Of a stretch of DNA of 64,000 nt, positions 1 to 10,639 are shown piece after piece. The translations under genes were made by a program, and so were the position numbers. Below the pieces are notes generated by a model. It saw only the letters and a list, made by a program, of their open reading frames with translations, was not told where the DNA came from and did no database searches. The DNA lies in NCBI GenBank assembly GCA_014825775.1, contig MVAQ01000008.1, positions 124,001 through 188,000 of the forward strand, in the 5' to 3' direction. Source of the DNA: Krasilnikovozyma curviuscula (taxonomy: Eukaryota; Basidiomycota; Tremellomycetes; Cystofilobasidiales; Mrakiaceae). Numbering within the stretch: the stretch's first letter is position 1; each line of letters opens with the position of its first letter.

Positions 1-130
1 AGGATTGCACGGGGAGATAAAGGATTGGAAAACAAAAGTAAACAAAAATCAATATCCAAATCATTTCTGTAGACATTTTCCCGGGGATGCTCACCAGCGA
101 CTACTTTCACTGGTCGGAGGGAACCTCGGG

Positions 131-2165
131 ATGGATTCTGACCCTAAAGTGGGAAACACCAAGGATTTGGGATTGATACCATTCCCAAAATACCTGAGGT
201 ACGACCCTGAGAATCCGCCCAAATTTTCACTTGCTTTGAATGGTACAGGCTCTCGCTCCCTCTGTCTTTCAACACAGACCTAATGCGTCTTCCTTTCAGT
301 CTTTTTCGGGATAGGAGCAACAGTGACCGTTGCGAACCTCTACTACAACCGTACGTCGCCACGCACCTATCCTTCTTTCGATCGTGATTGCTCTTGCTCA
401 CTTATTTGCGCTCATTTGTTTCGGGTCACAGAATCAATCTTGGTAGAACTCGCACAGGGGTTCTCAGTATCAGACGAAGAGATCTCCCAAGTCGCTACGT
501 TGACTCAGGTTGGCTACGCCCTCGGCATTCTCTTTGTCAGTCCGCTTGGTGACTTGGTGCCTCGAAGGGCTCTCATCCTGGTAGCTTCAGCCGTATCCTG
601 TGTGCTGAGTGTCGGACTGGCTCTCTCAAAAACGGTGCTACAATTTAAAATCATCAGTTTCTTCGCTGGAGTCTGCAACGGTGCGTTGTTTTGGATTAAA
701 GACCCTTCCTTCTCAAGTCGTCGCTGATCTTTTTCTAACATTTCCAACATACAGTTGCAGCACAGATTCTGATTCCTCTTACTGGTGATCTCGCACCAGC
801 GCATCGTCGTTCAGCCGCTATTTCCATCACTTGGTCTGGCCTTTTGATTGGCCAACTTATCAGTCGTGTCATCGCAGGAATCATCGCAGCTTACGTTTCA
901 TGGAGATATGTCTACTATATGGCATTGGGTCTTCAAGGTTCCGTGTTGAGTAAGTGACTCCCAACGATTATCGAATGGTCTGATGCCGCTCTGACTGTTT
1001 CTCAGTCGTGATGTGGTTCGTTCTGCCCGATTATCCCAGCAAAAACGTCGGGCTTACTTACTTGGGCATCGTCAGTCCATATCCTTGCGGGTTTACTTTG
1101 TTTTGATAGCACGCCCATTTTGCTGACACCGAACGTCCTTGTAACAGCTCAAATCGATCTTGTCCTATATCCCCAAATACCCGGTTCTTATACAGACATG
1201 CATCATCTCAGCTCTCTCTGGAAGTGTCTTTTCTGGTTACTGGACAGTGTTGACGTTCCTCTTGACCGACGTCTATAGGTCAGTCGCATTCAGATTAAGA
1301 ACATCTGAAACTTTAGATCCTGATACGCGTCTATTCACCAGCTACAATTCCTTAGATATTGGTCTGTTTGGTATTGCTGGACTTGCTGGTATCTGTTCTG
1401 CTCCATGTAAGCTTCCTCGGCTCATTCTGCGTCGTTCCAGCAATTCATCATTTCATCTTGCGATAGTCATCGGAAAATTAATGGATCGCCTCCTTCCCTG
1501 GGTGGGACAAGCAACCGCCCTCCTCCTCCAACTCATCATCATGGTCATCGCTCTCACATCTGCCAAGCTCAGCGTTGTAGCGATAGTCATTGTCTGCTTC
1601 ACGCTCGACGTTGGATTGCAGGTCGGTTCAGTCGCATGCGCGACGAGGGTGTATAGCTTAGACGCAGCTGGAAGATCGCGGTTGAATGCTGTTCTCGTGC
1701 TGAGTGTGTTTTTGGGGCAAATTATGGGAACTGCGGTCCAAAGTAAAGTGAGTGGCATTTGAATATAGAGATTAGTGATCCCGTCGATGATGATGGTTAA
1801 CAGTTTTAATACTTTAACATAGCTATACTCCACTGGAGGATGGTATGCTAACTCGGGGTTTGCAGTTGGCTGCTTAGGACTTGCGATGGTGGCACTATTC
1901 ATCAGGTACATCCGACTTAAATAACCCCGACAATGCTCGTTCTTCAAGCTGACCCACTTGCGTTCACTTTAATTACAGAGGACCACATGCAACTGGTTGG
2001 TTTGGATGGAGTGGGGATTATAGAATGAAGAAGGAGCTATCAGAGGAAGAGATAGAGTCAAGGCGACTAGAGAATGAGAAGCAGGAATTGCCTCTAGTGC
2101 TTCCAAAGGAAGCTGCCAGTACTTCGTCGAGGAATGAAGAGGTAAAAGAGGAGCTCATCGTATAG
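131..2165 (+). CDS. MFS transporter, drug/efflux type, 10 exons
   Basis: A 12-transmembrane major facilitator that likely exports or exchanges a small molecule by proton coupling at the plasma membrane; substrate unknown. My exons are 131-242, 300-350, 432-680, 755-949, 1006-1070, 1148-1278, 1342-1406, 1467-1747, 1823-1905 and 1979-2165. They sum to 1419 nt (472 aa) with every junction in frame. After a short N-terminal tail the protein has TM1 with FFGIGATVTVANLYYNQ, the TM2-TM3 loop GDLVPRRA (the MFS motif-A position), TM4 with GVCNVAAQILIP, and a charged C-terminal tail (KKELSEEEIESRR). The order of hydrophobic segments and motif A are direct. The subfamily (drug:H+ antiporter-like rather than sugar porter) is inferred from the lack of PESPR/PETKG motifs. 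It lies upstream of the beta-glucosidase with no sign of shared regulation. ATG 131 is the first start that opens this frame. Confidence 0.85.
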
Positions 2166-2340
2166 AATCTTATAGATATTTAGAGTTTCAATGTATTCCT
2201 AAGGAAATTACGAAGATGAAAGGCGATAAATGAAAGGCGATTAAGGAACATCGCATCTGACAAGCACAAGCCGGAGAGCGTGCAAGCAGGCACCATGCAT
2301 CGGTTACTAGTATCGCTCTAAGAAAACGGTGCCGTATCGA

Positions 2341-2804
2341 ATGTTTGAAAGCTCAGAACGTCTTGAGAACTGCTTTCGAAGTTCTCAGCCAGACAGAAAT
2401 GCCTCGACTGCTATCACAACTCATTGAGAGTCGTCCGGCATTCCACTATTCAAGACGATTCGGACTTCTCGTCCTATCAAAACTCATCAACTTTCTGTGG
2501 CAGCAAATCTCAGGGGTATTCAACCCACGTACAGAACTGAAAAGTGAATACCAGTACAAAGCAGTCCCGACAGCCGTTTTACCCCCGAGCAACGTTACCT
2601 CCGTCTCACACGCCGGATACTCACCGAAAAAAGTCCTCACCACCTCCAATATGTGGCAGCGACAGAGCTGCTGAGTATTGTTATTGTTACTATCTCATTC
2701 ATCTGCTTGGCTTTTAGGAGTCGGTCTCCTGGGATGCCAAAGAGCCAACACATGAGTATGTTGATCTCACACCAGAATCGGCCACCAAGCTCTTGGAAAG
2801 ATAG
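2341..2804 (+). CDS. Small hypothetical protein, N-terminal model unresolved
   Basis: I do not recognise this gene. Its downstream half looks protein-coding. A segment beginning RFTPEQRYLRLTRRILTEK (about 2574-2652) can join, through a 65-nt GT-AG intron (2653-2717), to an exon reading ESVSWDAKEPTHEYVDLTPE and ending at TAG 2802-2804. A 58-nt intron (2516-2573) would attach an upstream exon containing DDSDFSSYQNSS. The ATG at 2341 starts a plausible first exon, but I found no clean splice carrying it into the middle frame; read straight through, that frame meets two TGA codons. It could be a real small gene with a start I misplaced, or a decaying one. It sits between the MFS gene and the beta-glucosidase, with about 300 bp of apparent promoter for the latter following it. 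Confidence 0.4.
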
Positions 2805-3112
2805 CTAGACCGTGCCTCCCTCTCTGAGACTGACCTCGCCGTAGTTCTAGGGTCAATTGTACGTTGTCTGTGATTACCTTTCTGGTAGAAACTGGGCCAG
2901 TAAAGCGCCAGGAGATATCGCACTTTCGGCCATGCGACCGGGTGATCGACCAATGTCACTCGATTGCTTACATCGCGTAACACGGAAAGGGCGGTTGGGA
3001 TCGTCAAAGTAGATGTTTTCTAGAGGTCTAGATCGGTAGTGCATATAAACCCCTTTCTTCCGCTGGTTTTTCAACCCTACTGTTGCAACTTTTTTTCTGC
3101 AGTTTCCTATCA

Positions 3113-6100
3113 ATGAAGATGGTACCCTGCTGGATAGTTGCAGCAGCATGCTACATCGCATCCCTCCCAACGACTGTTGCAATTTCACTTCCGTTGGCTC
3201 CAGTGACACGCAGTAGCTACAAGGGCGGAGAAGGCCTCACACCGAGGGCAAGAGCTGAAGCGTTTGTCAGCAATATGACTCTTTTGGAAAAGGTAAGTTG
3301 AGATTTGGTGGTTCAGTTCCAACACTTGCCATCTGTCACTAAGATCTCTACTTTCATCTTGTCTCGTCCCATTCCTTCAGATCAACGTCACTGCCAATGC
3401 CGCCTCAGGACCCTGCCCCGGCCAATTGGGTTCAGTTCCTCGGCTCGGAATTGAATCAATCTGCTACAGTGATGGATTCAACGGTGTTGCGCTTTCAACT
3501 TCGAGCTCCCAATTTCCGTCCTCCATCACCGTCGGCGCAACCTGGGACAAGAAGCTGTTCTTGGAAAGGGCAAAGGCTGTCGGTAAAGAGCTAAAGGATC
3601 TTGGGTTGCACGCTATGCTAGGACCAGTTACTGGAGGACCACTCGGAAGAAGTCCCTATGGTGGAAGGAGTGAGTGTTCGGACATTTGCGTTTACGTCTG
3701 GTGGATCGCTGACTTAGATACACTCCCTCAGACTGGGAAGGGTTCTCTTCGGATCCTTACCTTACTGCTGTTGCCTCTGGTCTCTCTGTTCAAGGCGTTC
3801 AAGAAGAGGGCATCATAGCGATTTCAAAGCAGTGAGTTTGGGATTGTAACTTTACAGCAACCGAACTCTAATTCACAGCTTCGGCCACTCGCATAGTTTA
3901 ATTGCATACGAGCAAGAAGGTCTCAGAATGGGATTACCTGGTGGATTCACTAATCCAAACTGGACTTTGGTGTATGACTCTGTGGTTGATGACAAGACGC
4001 TACACGAGGTGAGAATCTCACAATCCTTTCATTTTAGTACACGCAGCTTACATAACTTCTGGTTATACGATAAAGAATTATCTTCTTCCCTTCGCAGAGG
4101 CGGTTAGAGCTGGAACTGGCGGTGTCATGTGTACGTATCTATCTAAATCTTAGTCTTTGAGTCGAGCAAGTCACTAACCAACTTGCGATCTTAGGTTCTT
4201 ACAACCTCTGTAAGTATACACTCCTCTTCTCAGTAGTTCTCCTTAGAGAAAGCAGTCTGATTCTTGAGATCATTAGTCAACGGGTCCTTCGCTTGCGAGA
4301 GTGAGCCCCTCATCAACGGAACCCTCAAAGGCGAACTGAACTTCCCAGGTTTCGTGATGAGCGACGCAACGGCTATACCACCTACTGATGCGGCACCTTC
4401 TGCTAATGCTGGACTTGATGTGCTTCTTCAGGTTGTTGGCAGTAAGTCTATAATGGTTGAGGTTGTTTTGTACGGTTGCTGATTATTTCGGAGTTGCCTG
4501 TAGATGTTTGGCGTTCAAATCTGACCTACGCTATTGGAAACGGAACTGTTGATGTGAGCCGGTTGGATGAGGCTGCTACAAGGTGTGTAGTTGATGGTCT
4601 GCTTCAGCCTCTTGCGCAACTATTTCTGACAACTTGTCATCATCGTACTCCGTTGGCGCAAAAGAATTCTTACTTCGTTCATTACCTTAAACGACACAAA
4701 CACCTATCCATCATTTGACAATACTCGATGGGTTGTCGGAGACCACAGCAACATCATCCGGTGAGTTAAGTGGGTGACGCTGTTGTAATCATCATATTCT
4801 GAGCATTTTCCCTCTTTTGCAGAAAGATCGGGGCGGACTCAGCCACTCTTCTCAAAAACTCCAAGAAAGGAGGATTGCCTCTCTCCAAGCCAAAGGGCCT
4901 GACGGTTGTCGGAAGCGCTGCTGGTGTAGACCCAGCTGGGTTGAATCCCTTTTTCGCCACTCCTTACGATACACCATTTACTCCTCCTGTTGGTGGGTTC
5001 ATCTTATCTAATCTCTTCTGTGTATCAGACCTCTACTTACTGGACCCTCAATAGGCTACATTTCCATCGGAGGTGGTAGCGGCAGTGCTCGTGCCCCCTA
5101 TTTGATCTCTCCATTCGAAGCGATCTCAAACAAGGCACACTCTACTGGGTTCTATGTCAACTGGTTCTTAAGCAAGTGAGTTGCTGTTGAAGATCTTTGG
5201 AGATTTTTGATGAATTCTGGTTGAGCTGGGTGTTTTCTTGTGCCTCGTCTGTAACAGCAACGTAACCTTTGGTGAAAACAACTTCAAAACCTTCTATCCC
5301 AAACCTCTAGATTTCGGTATTGCAGCCACCGAAACATCAGTTGTGTTTGTCAGTAGTAAAGGAAGAGAAGGCTGGGATAAGACTTCTTTGGATGTGAGTC
5401 CAGTATCGCAGATTAGGACATGAGACGCTGGTTCTAACGTCATCTGGCTCCCCATGGAATAGTTGGACAATAACGGAAGCGACCTCATCAACTATGTTGC
5501 AGCACAGTGTAATGACACCATCGTTATCATCAACTCTGGTGGTCCTGTCAATGTGAGTTGTAATCGAAATTCCTCTTGTCCTGAGTGCCGAACTGAAATC
5601 AGCCTCATTAGATGGCCTCGTGGATCGACAACGATAACGTCACTGCCGTTCTGTTCACCTATTACAACGGTCAAGAAGCTGGAAACTCTGTGGTGGATGT
5701 CTTGTTTGGTGACGTAGCTCCAAGCGGAAAGCTCCGTGAGTTGTTCTGTGTCGCTCTGACCTGTTCCTCCAATCAAAATCTGACATCTCATTATGCAGCT
5801 TTCACAATCGCTCGAAACGAGTCCGACTGGAATAGTAATTCTATCTATACGAACTACTCAGTATATCAACCAAACCACCCACCGGTTTACTACTCTGAAC
5901 GCTCTCTGATTGACTATCGATGGTTCGATGCAAAGAACATCACTCCACAATTCGAGTTCGGGTTTGGACTGTCATATACCACCTTCCATCTTTCAGACCT
6001 CAAGATTACCAACGACCACGTCCCTGCAGCCGACACTGTCACTGTAACCAATGAGAAGCTTGTTGTCGGCGATTCGGTGGTGGTTGGCAGCGCTCTCTAC

Positions 6101-6470
6101 GATGAGGTTTACTCTGTCAAAGTCACTATCACAAACACCGGTTCTGTGCGTGGTTCTGAAGTTGCCCAGGTGAGTACTGTTCAGAATGCAATCGTCATGA
6201 GATGAGGAGCTGACACACGTCTGTTCACAGTTGTATCTCACTTTCCCATCAACTGAATCTGAATCCCAACCAAAACGAGTTCTCAGAGGCTTTGAGAAGG
6301 CTGATTTAGCTCCTGGAGAGGAACAGGAGGTAACAATGAAGTTACGAAACAAGGACATTGCGGTTTGGAGAGTCGAGCGACAAGCTTGGGAGATTCCCGC
6401 GGGTGTTTTCACAGTCAGCGTGGGTTCAAGCAGTAGAGACCTGTCGTTGGTCGGCACTTTCAATGTGTAA
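3113..6470 (+). CDS. Secreted GH3 beta-glucosidase, 16 exons
   Basis: Hydrolyses terminal beta-D-glucosyl residues from cellobiose or aryl glucosides, probably outside the cell or in the wall. The N-terminus (MKMVPCWIVAAACYIASLPT) is a signal peptide. The first GH3 domain carries GPCPGQLGSVPRLGIESICY, MLGPVTGGPLGRSPYGGR, the KHFGHSHS block and FPGFVMSDAT, whose Asp is at the GH3 nucleophile position. The second domain has the GGGSGSA turn, and the C-terminal fibronectin III-like domain starts near FEFGFGLSYTTF. Exons 3113-3292, 3381-3669, 3732-3831, 3879-4008, 4076-4130, 4195-4209, 4277-4441, 4504-4582, 4665-4760, 4823-4992, 5055-5175, 5258-5393, 5463-5552, 5612-5735, 5799-6169 and 6231-6470 total 2361 nt (786 aa) in frame. 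Several NxT/S sites agree with secretion. One odd point: the residue after the catalytic Asp is Ala, where many relatives have Trp (SDW). Exon 6 is only 15 nt. Confidence 0.93.
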
Positions 6471-6801
6471 TCGATCATGATAGCATTAGTTGTATAGGTT
6501 CTCCAAAAAATAAAAATAAATCAGTCGCAGGTCTGCACGTTTTTCAACAAATGGCATATATAGACATCGGGGTAGCAGACTTGTTCAGATGACATGTGAA
6601 TTAATGGAAGGACGTCAATACAGATAGAGGAAACCCCAAGATGAGCACAGAATCGGAACAAATCGGTATCCTGTAGTTATTTACTCTTTCCCAAGTTCGC
6701 GCTGCTATTGGTTCTCTGAGAAATTATTCGATATTTTTATATAGATTTCATTTATATTGAATCCTGCACTGCATCCTTGACTGTTCATGACAAGACAAAA
6801 T
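6471..6801. other. Convergent 3' intergenic region
   Basis: This short stretch lies between the stop codons of the convergent beta-glucosidase (+) and calnexin (-) genes. It is AT-rich with several AATAAA-like stretches (for example near 6509-6520), suitable for 3' ends of both transcripts. I see no ORF or RNA gene in it. Confidence 0.5.
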
Positions 6802-9120
6802 TTACTTTCTCTTCTTGACGGTGGAATCAGCGGCGACCGGAGCAACCTCTGGGACGGTCTCCTTGATCTCTTCAACAACAGCCTCCTTCTTCTCGACGGT
6901 TTCCTGTTTCGACGCAAGACACAATTCGTGAGTAAACGCGCAAATTGAAAACAAAAGTGACGACGACTCACCTTAAGTGGAACGGTACCAGCTGAGCCAA
7001 TCAAAGAGGCCAAGAGACTGAAAGTACCGATGAGGGTAATCAAAGCACTAGCAAGGGCACCGGCAACATCAGGGTGAGCCTTGATGGCAGCGACAGGGTC
7101 TTCCTTGACATCCTCGACGAAGTTGAAGAACTTGTCTTGGGCCAACTTGAGATACTTTTCAACAACAGACTCGGACGAAGCGGAATCAGACTCTTCATCT
7201 TCATCTCGCTTGATTTCCGCCTCCTTCTCCTGCTCCGATGGGGCTTTGACGTGGAAAGTCTCGTCAGCGAGGGCCTTGGCGTCTTCGACAGAGTGTCCGA
7301 GGTAAATGTTGTCAACTAGACAATTCCAAATAGATGGAGTTAGTGGCTATTGTGCCAGAAACATCAAAAAGGAAATCCTAACTCACAGAGAATGTCCTCG
7401 GTCATGGTCCAGATTTCGAACCCAACACCTCCGATGTTGGTGAACTTGGCTGGAGTCAAGTCCTCGAAGAAGTCTGGGTTGGGGATCTTGGCTGGAGCCC
7501 AGATACCCTTGTATTCTGGGTTTGGAATCATTGGAACTGACCATTTGCCCTTGTACTCTGGGTTTGCAATCATTGGCCTGTGAAGGACGTGATAGTAGTC
7601 AGTAAAACGCACCAGTGGATTCAGCGTGAGAAAGCAAACTCCGACTCACTTAGACCATGGTCCACATCCTGGAGCTGCGTCACAGACTGGATTGCTGACG
7701 CTTGGAGCGATCCAGTCCCCATCCTCCTCATCGTCCCACTCCTCTGGCTTCTCAGCGTCTGGGTCTGGGATCGAGTGGGGCTCGTCAACCAACCAGCCTT
7801 CTGGCTGGACGGCATCTTCATCGGCAACCAAGGCTGGAGCATCTTCGTCCCAGTCAGCTGGCTTGAAAGCTTCTGGGTCTGGGATGGTGGAAGCATCAAT
7901 CCAGGTAGTTGGCTTGAAGTCACTTGGGTCGTCGATTTCAGCAGATGGGTTAACAGATGGCTATGACGTTCACAATGGGTCAGTACAATGCAAGCAAAGG
8001 CTTCCATCATCATTGAAGCTCACCTCGAAATCCTCCAAGAGGGAACCAGACTTGACGGGCTCATCGTCAATCTTGATCTCGAAAGTGTTATCAGGGCTGC
8101 AATTAACCGGTGGGAATTTAAAGAAGTCAGCAAACCAACAAAGATTAGCGGTAGACATGTTTCCGTTACTTACTTGACAATCAGGGTGTAGAGGTGGGTG
8201 AGTTTATTGATCTTTGGGGTTGGAGCGCTGACCAAGTGCTTCTCTTCAGTCTCTCCAGTGAGTGGATTGACGTGGTTGAAGATGAAATGGACCTTGTTAG
8301 TGGTTCCACACTTGTCTGGGCCGAACATGATAGTGTATGGAGCTTCAAAATGGCGGCGGCGAAAAGTAGGTACGAGACGGGAAGTCAGCATGAGAAGTTT
8401 CAAAAAGAATTAGGACTAAGCTGGTTACTTACTCTTATCACTGTACTCTTCCGCTTGGATACCCTTGTCGCTCTCACTCAGCAACTTAATATAAGCACCA
8501 CCACATTCCAAACCCTTCTGCAGCTTGACTTCGTACTGGACGACGAGCGGCTTTTCACCAGAGACCAATGGAGACTCCAATGGAGCAGAGATAGCGTGAT
8601 GAGCAGCCTTGGTTTCTATTATCAACAGAGAAGGAGCAGGTCAGTAAACCGACTGATCTTCGCTTGCCACGTCAAAAAGTGACAGCGAGAACAAAACGGA
8701 GACGTACTGATGACCAAACCTTTGTCACCCTCGATACCTGGGAAAACAGTTGGCTCCTCAACAGACCAGACACCAACGTCTAACATTCAAACCCAATAGA
8801 AAGTCAGTATTTCAATCCCAGAATTTTGAAACAAAATGGGATTCATACATGAGAAGGTCTCTCCACCAACTGGAGTTTGCTTCACAGCCTCACTAGCGGA
8901 CCACCTCGATTCCCATCCTTCAGTGAACTGTTCTAAGAAAGGGGCTTCGATAGAGGTAGGCTGCAAAGTCGAATCAGGTGAGGTGATCAGAGACGCGAAT
9001 TTTGGATGAGATGATGCTCGGACTCGGACGTACAGTGAAAGATGGAGCTTGGGCATATGCTCCCACAGCAGCTCCTGTAGCCAAGAAGGCAGCAGACTGG
9101 ATGACGGATGAGGATTTCAT
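6802..9120 (-). CDS. CNX1: Calnexin, ER lectin chaperone
   Basis: Membrane-bound ER chaperone that binds monoglucosylated N-glycans and helps secretory proteins fold. Reading from ATG 9120, there is a signal peptide ([17 protein letters not shown]), then the lectin domain with [41 protein letters not shown] and [15 protein letters not shown]. The P-arm follows, with repeated [20 protein letters not shown] and [12 protein letters not shown] units. One C-terminal transmembrane helix ([20 protein letters not shown]) precedes a Glu/Lys-rich cytosolic tail ending KKRK, a dibasic ER-retention-type end at TAA 6802-6804. The gene has several 50-90 nt introns; the last exon is 6802-6903. The pair of cysteines and the P-domain repeat order match the family. 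Partner activities (ERp57-type PDI, UGGT) are not encoded here. I see no evidence of truncation. Confidence 0.95.
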
Positions 9121-9457
9121 ACTGTAGACGACACAGTGAGGGTTGGTAACTAGCCAGCAGTCTGGATTTTTTTGGTGAGCTGGCAAAAGACATCTTTTTT
9201 GGGCGCGCGCACGCTCACTCGCTGCTGGAAAGTTCGATTCCTATCATGCACGTTTTTGTTTTGCGATCGGCAATACCAAGGGTCAAGAGAAAGATGATAT
9301 AGTAGTATGCAACATGATGGTAACAGGTTGAGGTTGGGGTATTAGAATGATCGCTACTTGTCAAAGAGCAAACCGGTGGCGGAGGAGGGACCAAGGTCTA
9401 AGCTCGAGAGGAATTGTGGAACTAGGCAAAGAAGTAGAGCGTGTTAAAAATATTATC

Positions 9458-10090
9458 TCAATTGAAAGGGAAAGTAAAGTGAAGACTGACGATATCTTTC
9501 ATGTTAGCTTCTGCGTCGTCGCGTTGCTTCGTGAGATATTTTAACTGGACGACAGAAACTTAATCAGAAAAACGCTCCAGCTAGACATCAAAGCCTGACA
9601 CAGCTCACCTTTTTGTTCAGGTTCACAATCTCGTCAGCGATCAGTTTTTCCTGCGCCTGGTTCGACTTCTCCAGCGCCGACCTGGGTTGAAGTAAGAACC
9701 TGCAAAGCAACCCTGTCAGGCGGCTTGTGTTTGGAAGAAGGAAGAAGGAATGGTCGAGAAGGTATTTACATCTTTCCAACCCCCCTGTACATCTTCGCAT
9801 CCACCTCGTTGGGCACACTCGAGTTTAGCTCTCGTATCGTCAACTCCAGCAACTTCTTCTCCCTCTCCTTACCGCTAATCTGTGCCTTCACCATCGATAG
9901 GTCTCGTGTTGATTTTTGGATGGTTTGTGCGAGTTGATCAACGATCTGTGATCCCAAGTGTCAGGCGTCGTGAGAGGATATGGAAATTAGAAGACGAGTC
10001 AATACAAATGATCGATGGAGGACTCAATCCAACGTAGGAATAATAGATGCTGACCTTTTGCAGCATCTCCTGGGATACGCCGCCCGACAT
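9458..10090 (-). CDS. PFD1: Prefoldin subunit 1
   Basis: Beta-type subunit of the hexameric prefoldin co-chaperone, which passes nascent actin and tubulin to the CCT chaperonin in the cytosol. Exon 1 (10055-10090) encodes MSGGVSQEMLQK. The next exon gives IVDQLAQTIQKSTRDLSMVK and KEREKKLLELTIRELNSS, then the beta-hairpin core VPNEVDAKMYRGVGKM. It splices inside the Met codon to FLLQPRSALEKSNQAQEKLI. The last exon (9458-9544) resumes with LKYLTKQRDDAEANMKDIV and a short tail to TGA. The two long coiled-coil helices flanking a hairpin, the roughly 120-residue length and the YRGVGKMF motif are typical of subunit 1. An alternative acceptor upstream of the last exon would give a poorer C-terminus (LERFSD), so I prefer the later one. 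Its gamma-tubulin relative of the folding pathway lies elsewhere in this window, without implied linkage. Confidence 0.9.
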
Positions 10091-10639
10091 GATAGTGAAG
10101 AGCTACTGATATGTCGACGAAGGGATTTGATTTCGCTTTGGCCTTGAAAAGGAGACTTGGACGAGAAGCTGGCGAAGAAATGATACAAGGACAGCATGAG
10201 CTACCATCTTCAGCTCGCCAGCATCACAAAGGAGCTTTAGCAAGTACCTACCAGATAGATTGGAATACGAGACTGTTACAGTTCGACGCGGCCAGGTTTC
10301 GTGGCCAGGCGCTGAAGAGAAAAGGAGCTTGGGTTTCTACTTTATTTTTTCGAAGTCACCCCCAACTCAGCATATCTACCAAAAAAATATCACTTCGACG
10401 GCTAATAGCCTGGAGAACTTGCTACCCTGAGAGGCAACGGTGAGATTAGTCGCGACATCTATCTTGCAAATGGCCTCCTTGGAACTAGTAATAGAAATCC
10501 ATCCCAAATAAAACATGATTTGTTCTACTTCTCCTAAACCATATACAATAATAGCTCTAAAGCGGCTGTGATTTGAACCCAAAGAAACGAAAATGTCGAA
10601 TACAACCACGTCTCTAATTGGCATCTAAGAAGAACTCAT
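10091..10639. other. Intergenic region with a doubtful 110-codon ORF
   Basis: This is the promoter side of PFD1 (-) and the 3' side of the transporter (-). A plus-strand ORF (10111-10443, MSTKGFDFALALKRRL...) begins only 20 bp from the PFD1 start codon. Its codon pattern is not clearly coding, and no splice signals or domain support it. A repeated GGCCAGG pair occurs near 10291-10312. I see no RNA gene. Confidence 0.4.

Noticed and set aside
10111..10443. 110-codon plus-strand ORF next to PFD1
   Set aside because: It starts 20 bp from the divergent PFD1 start, has no splice or domain support and an uneven codon pattern; probably PFD1 leader or promoter DNA.
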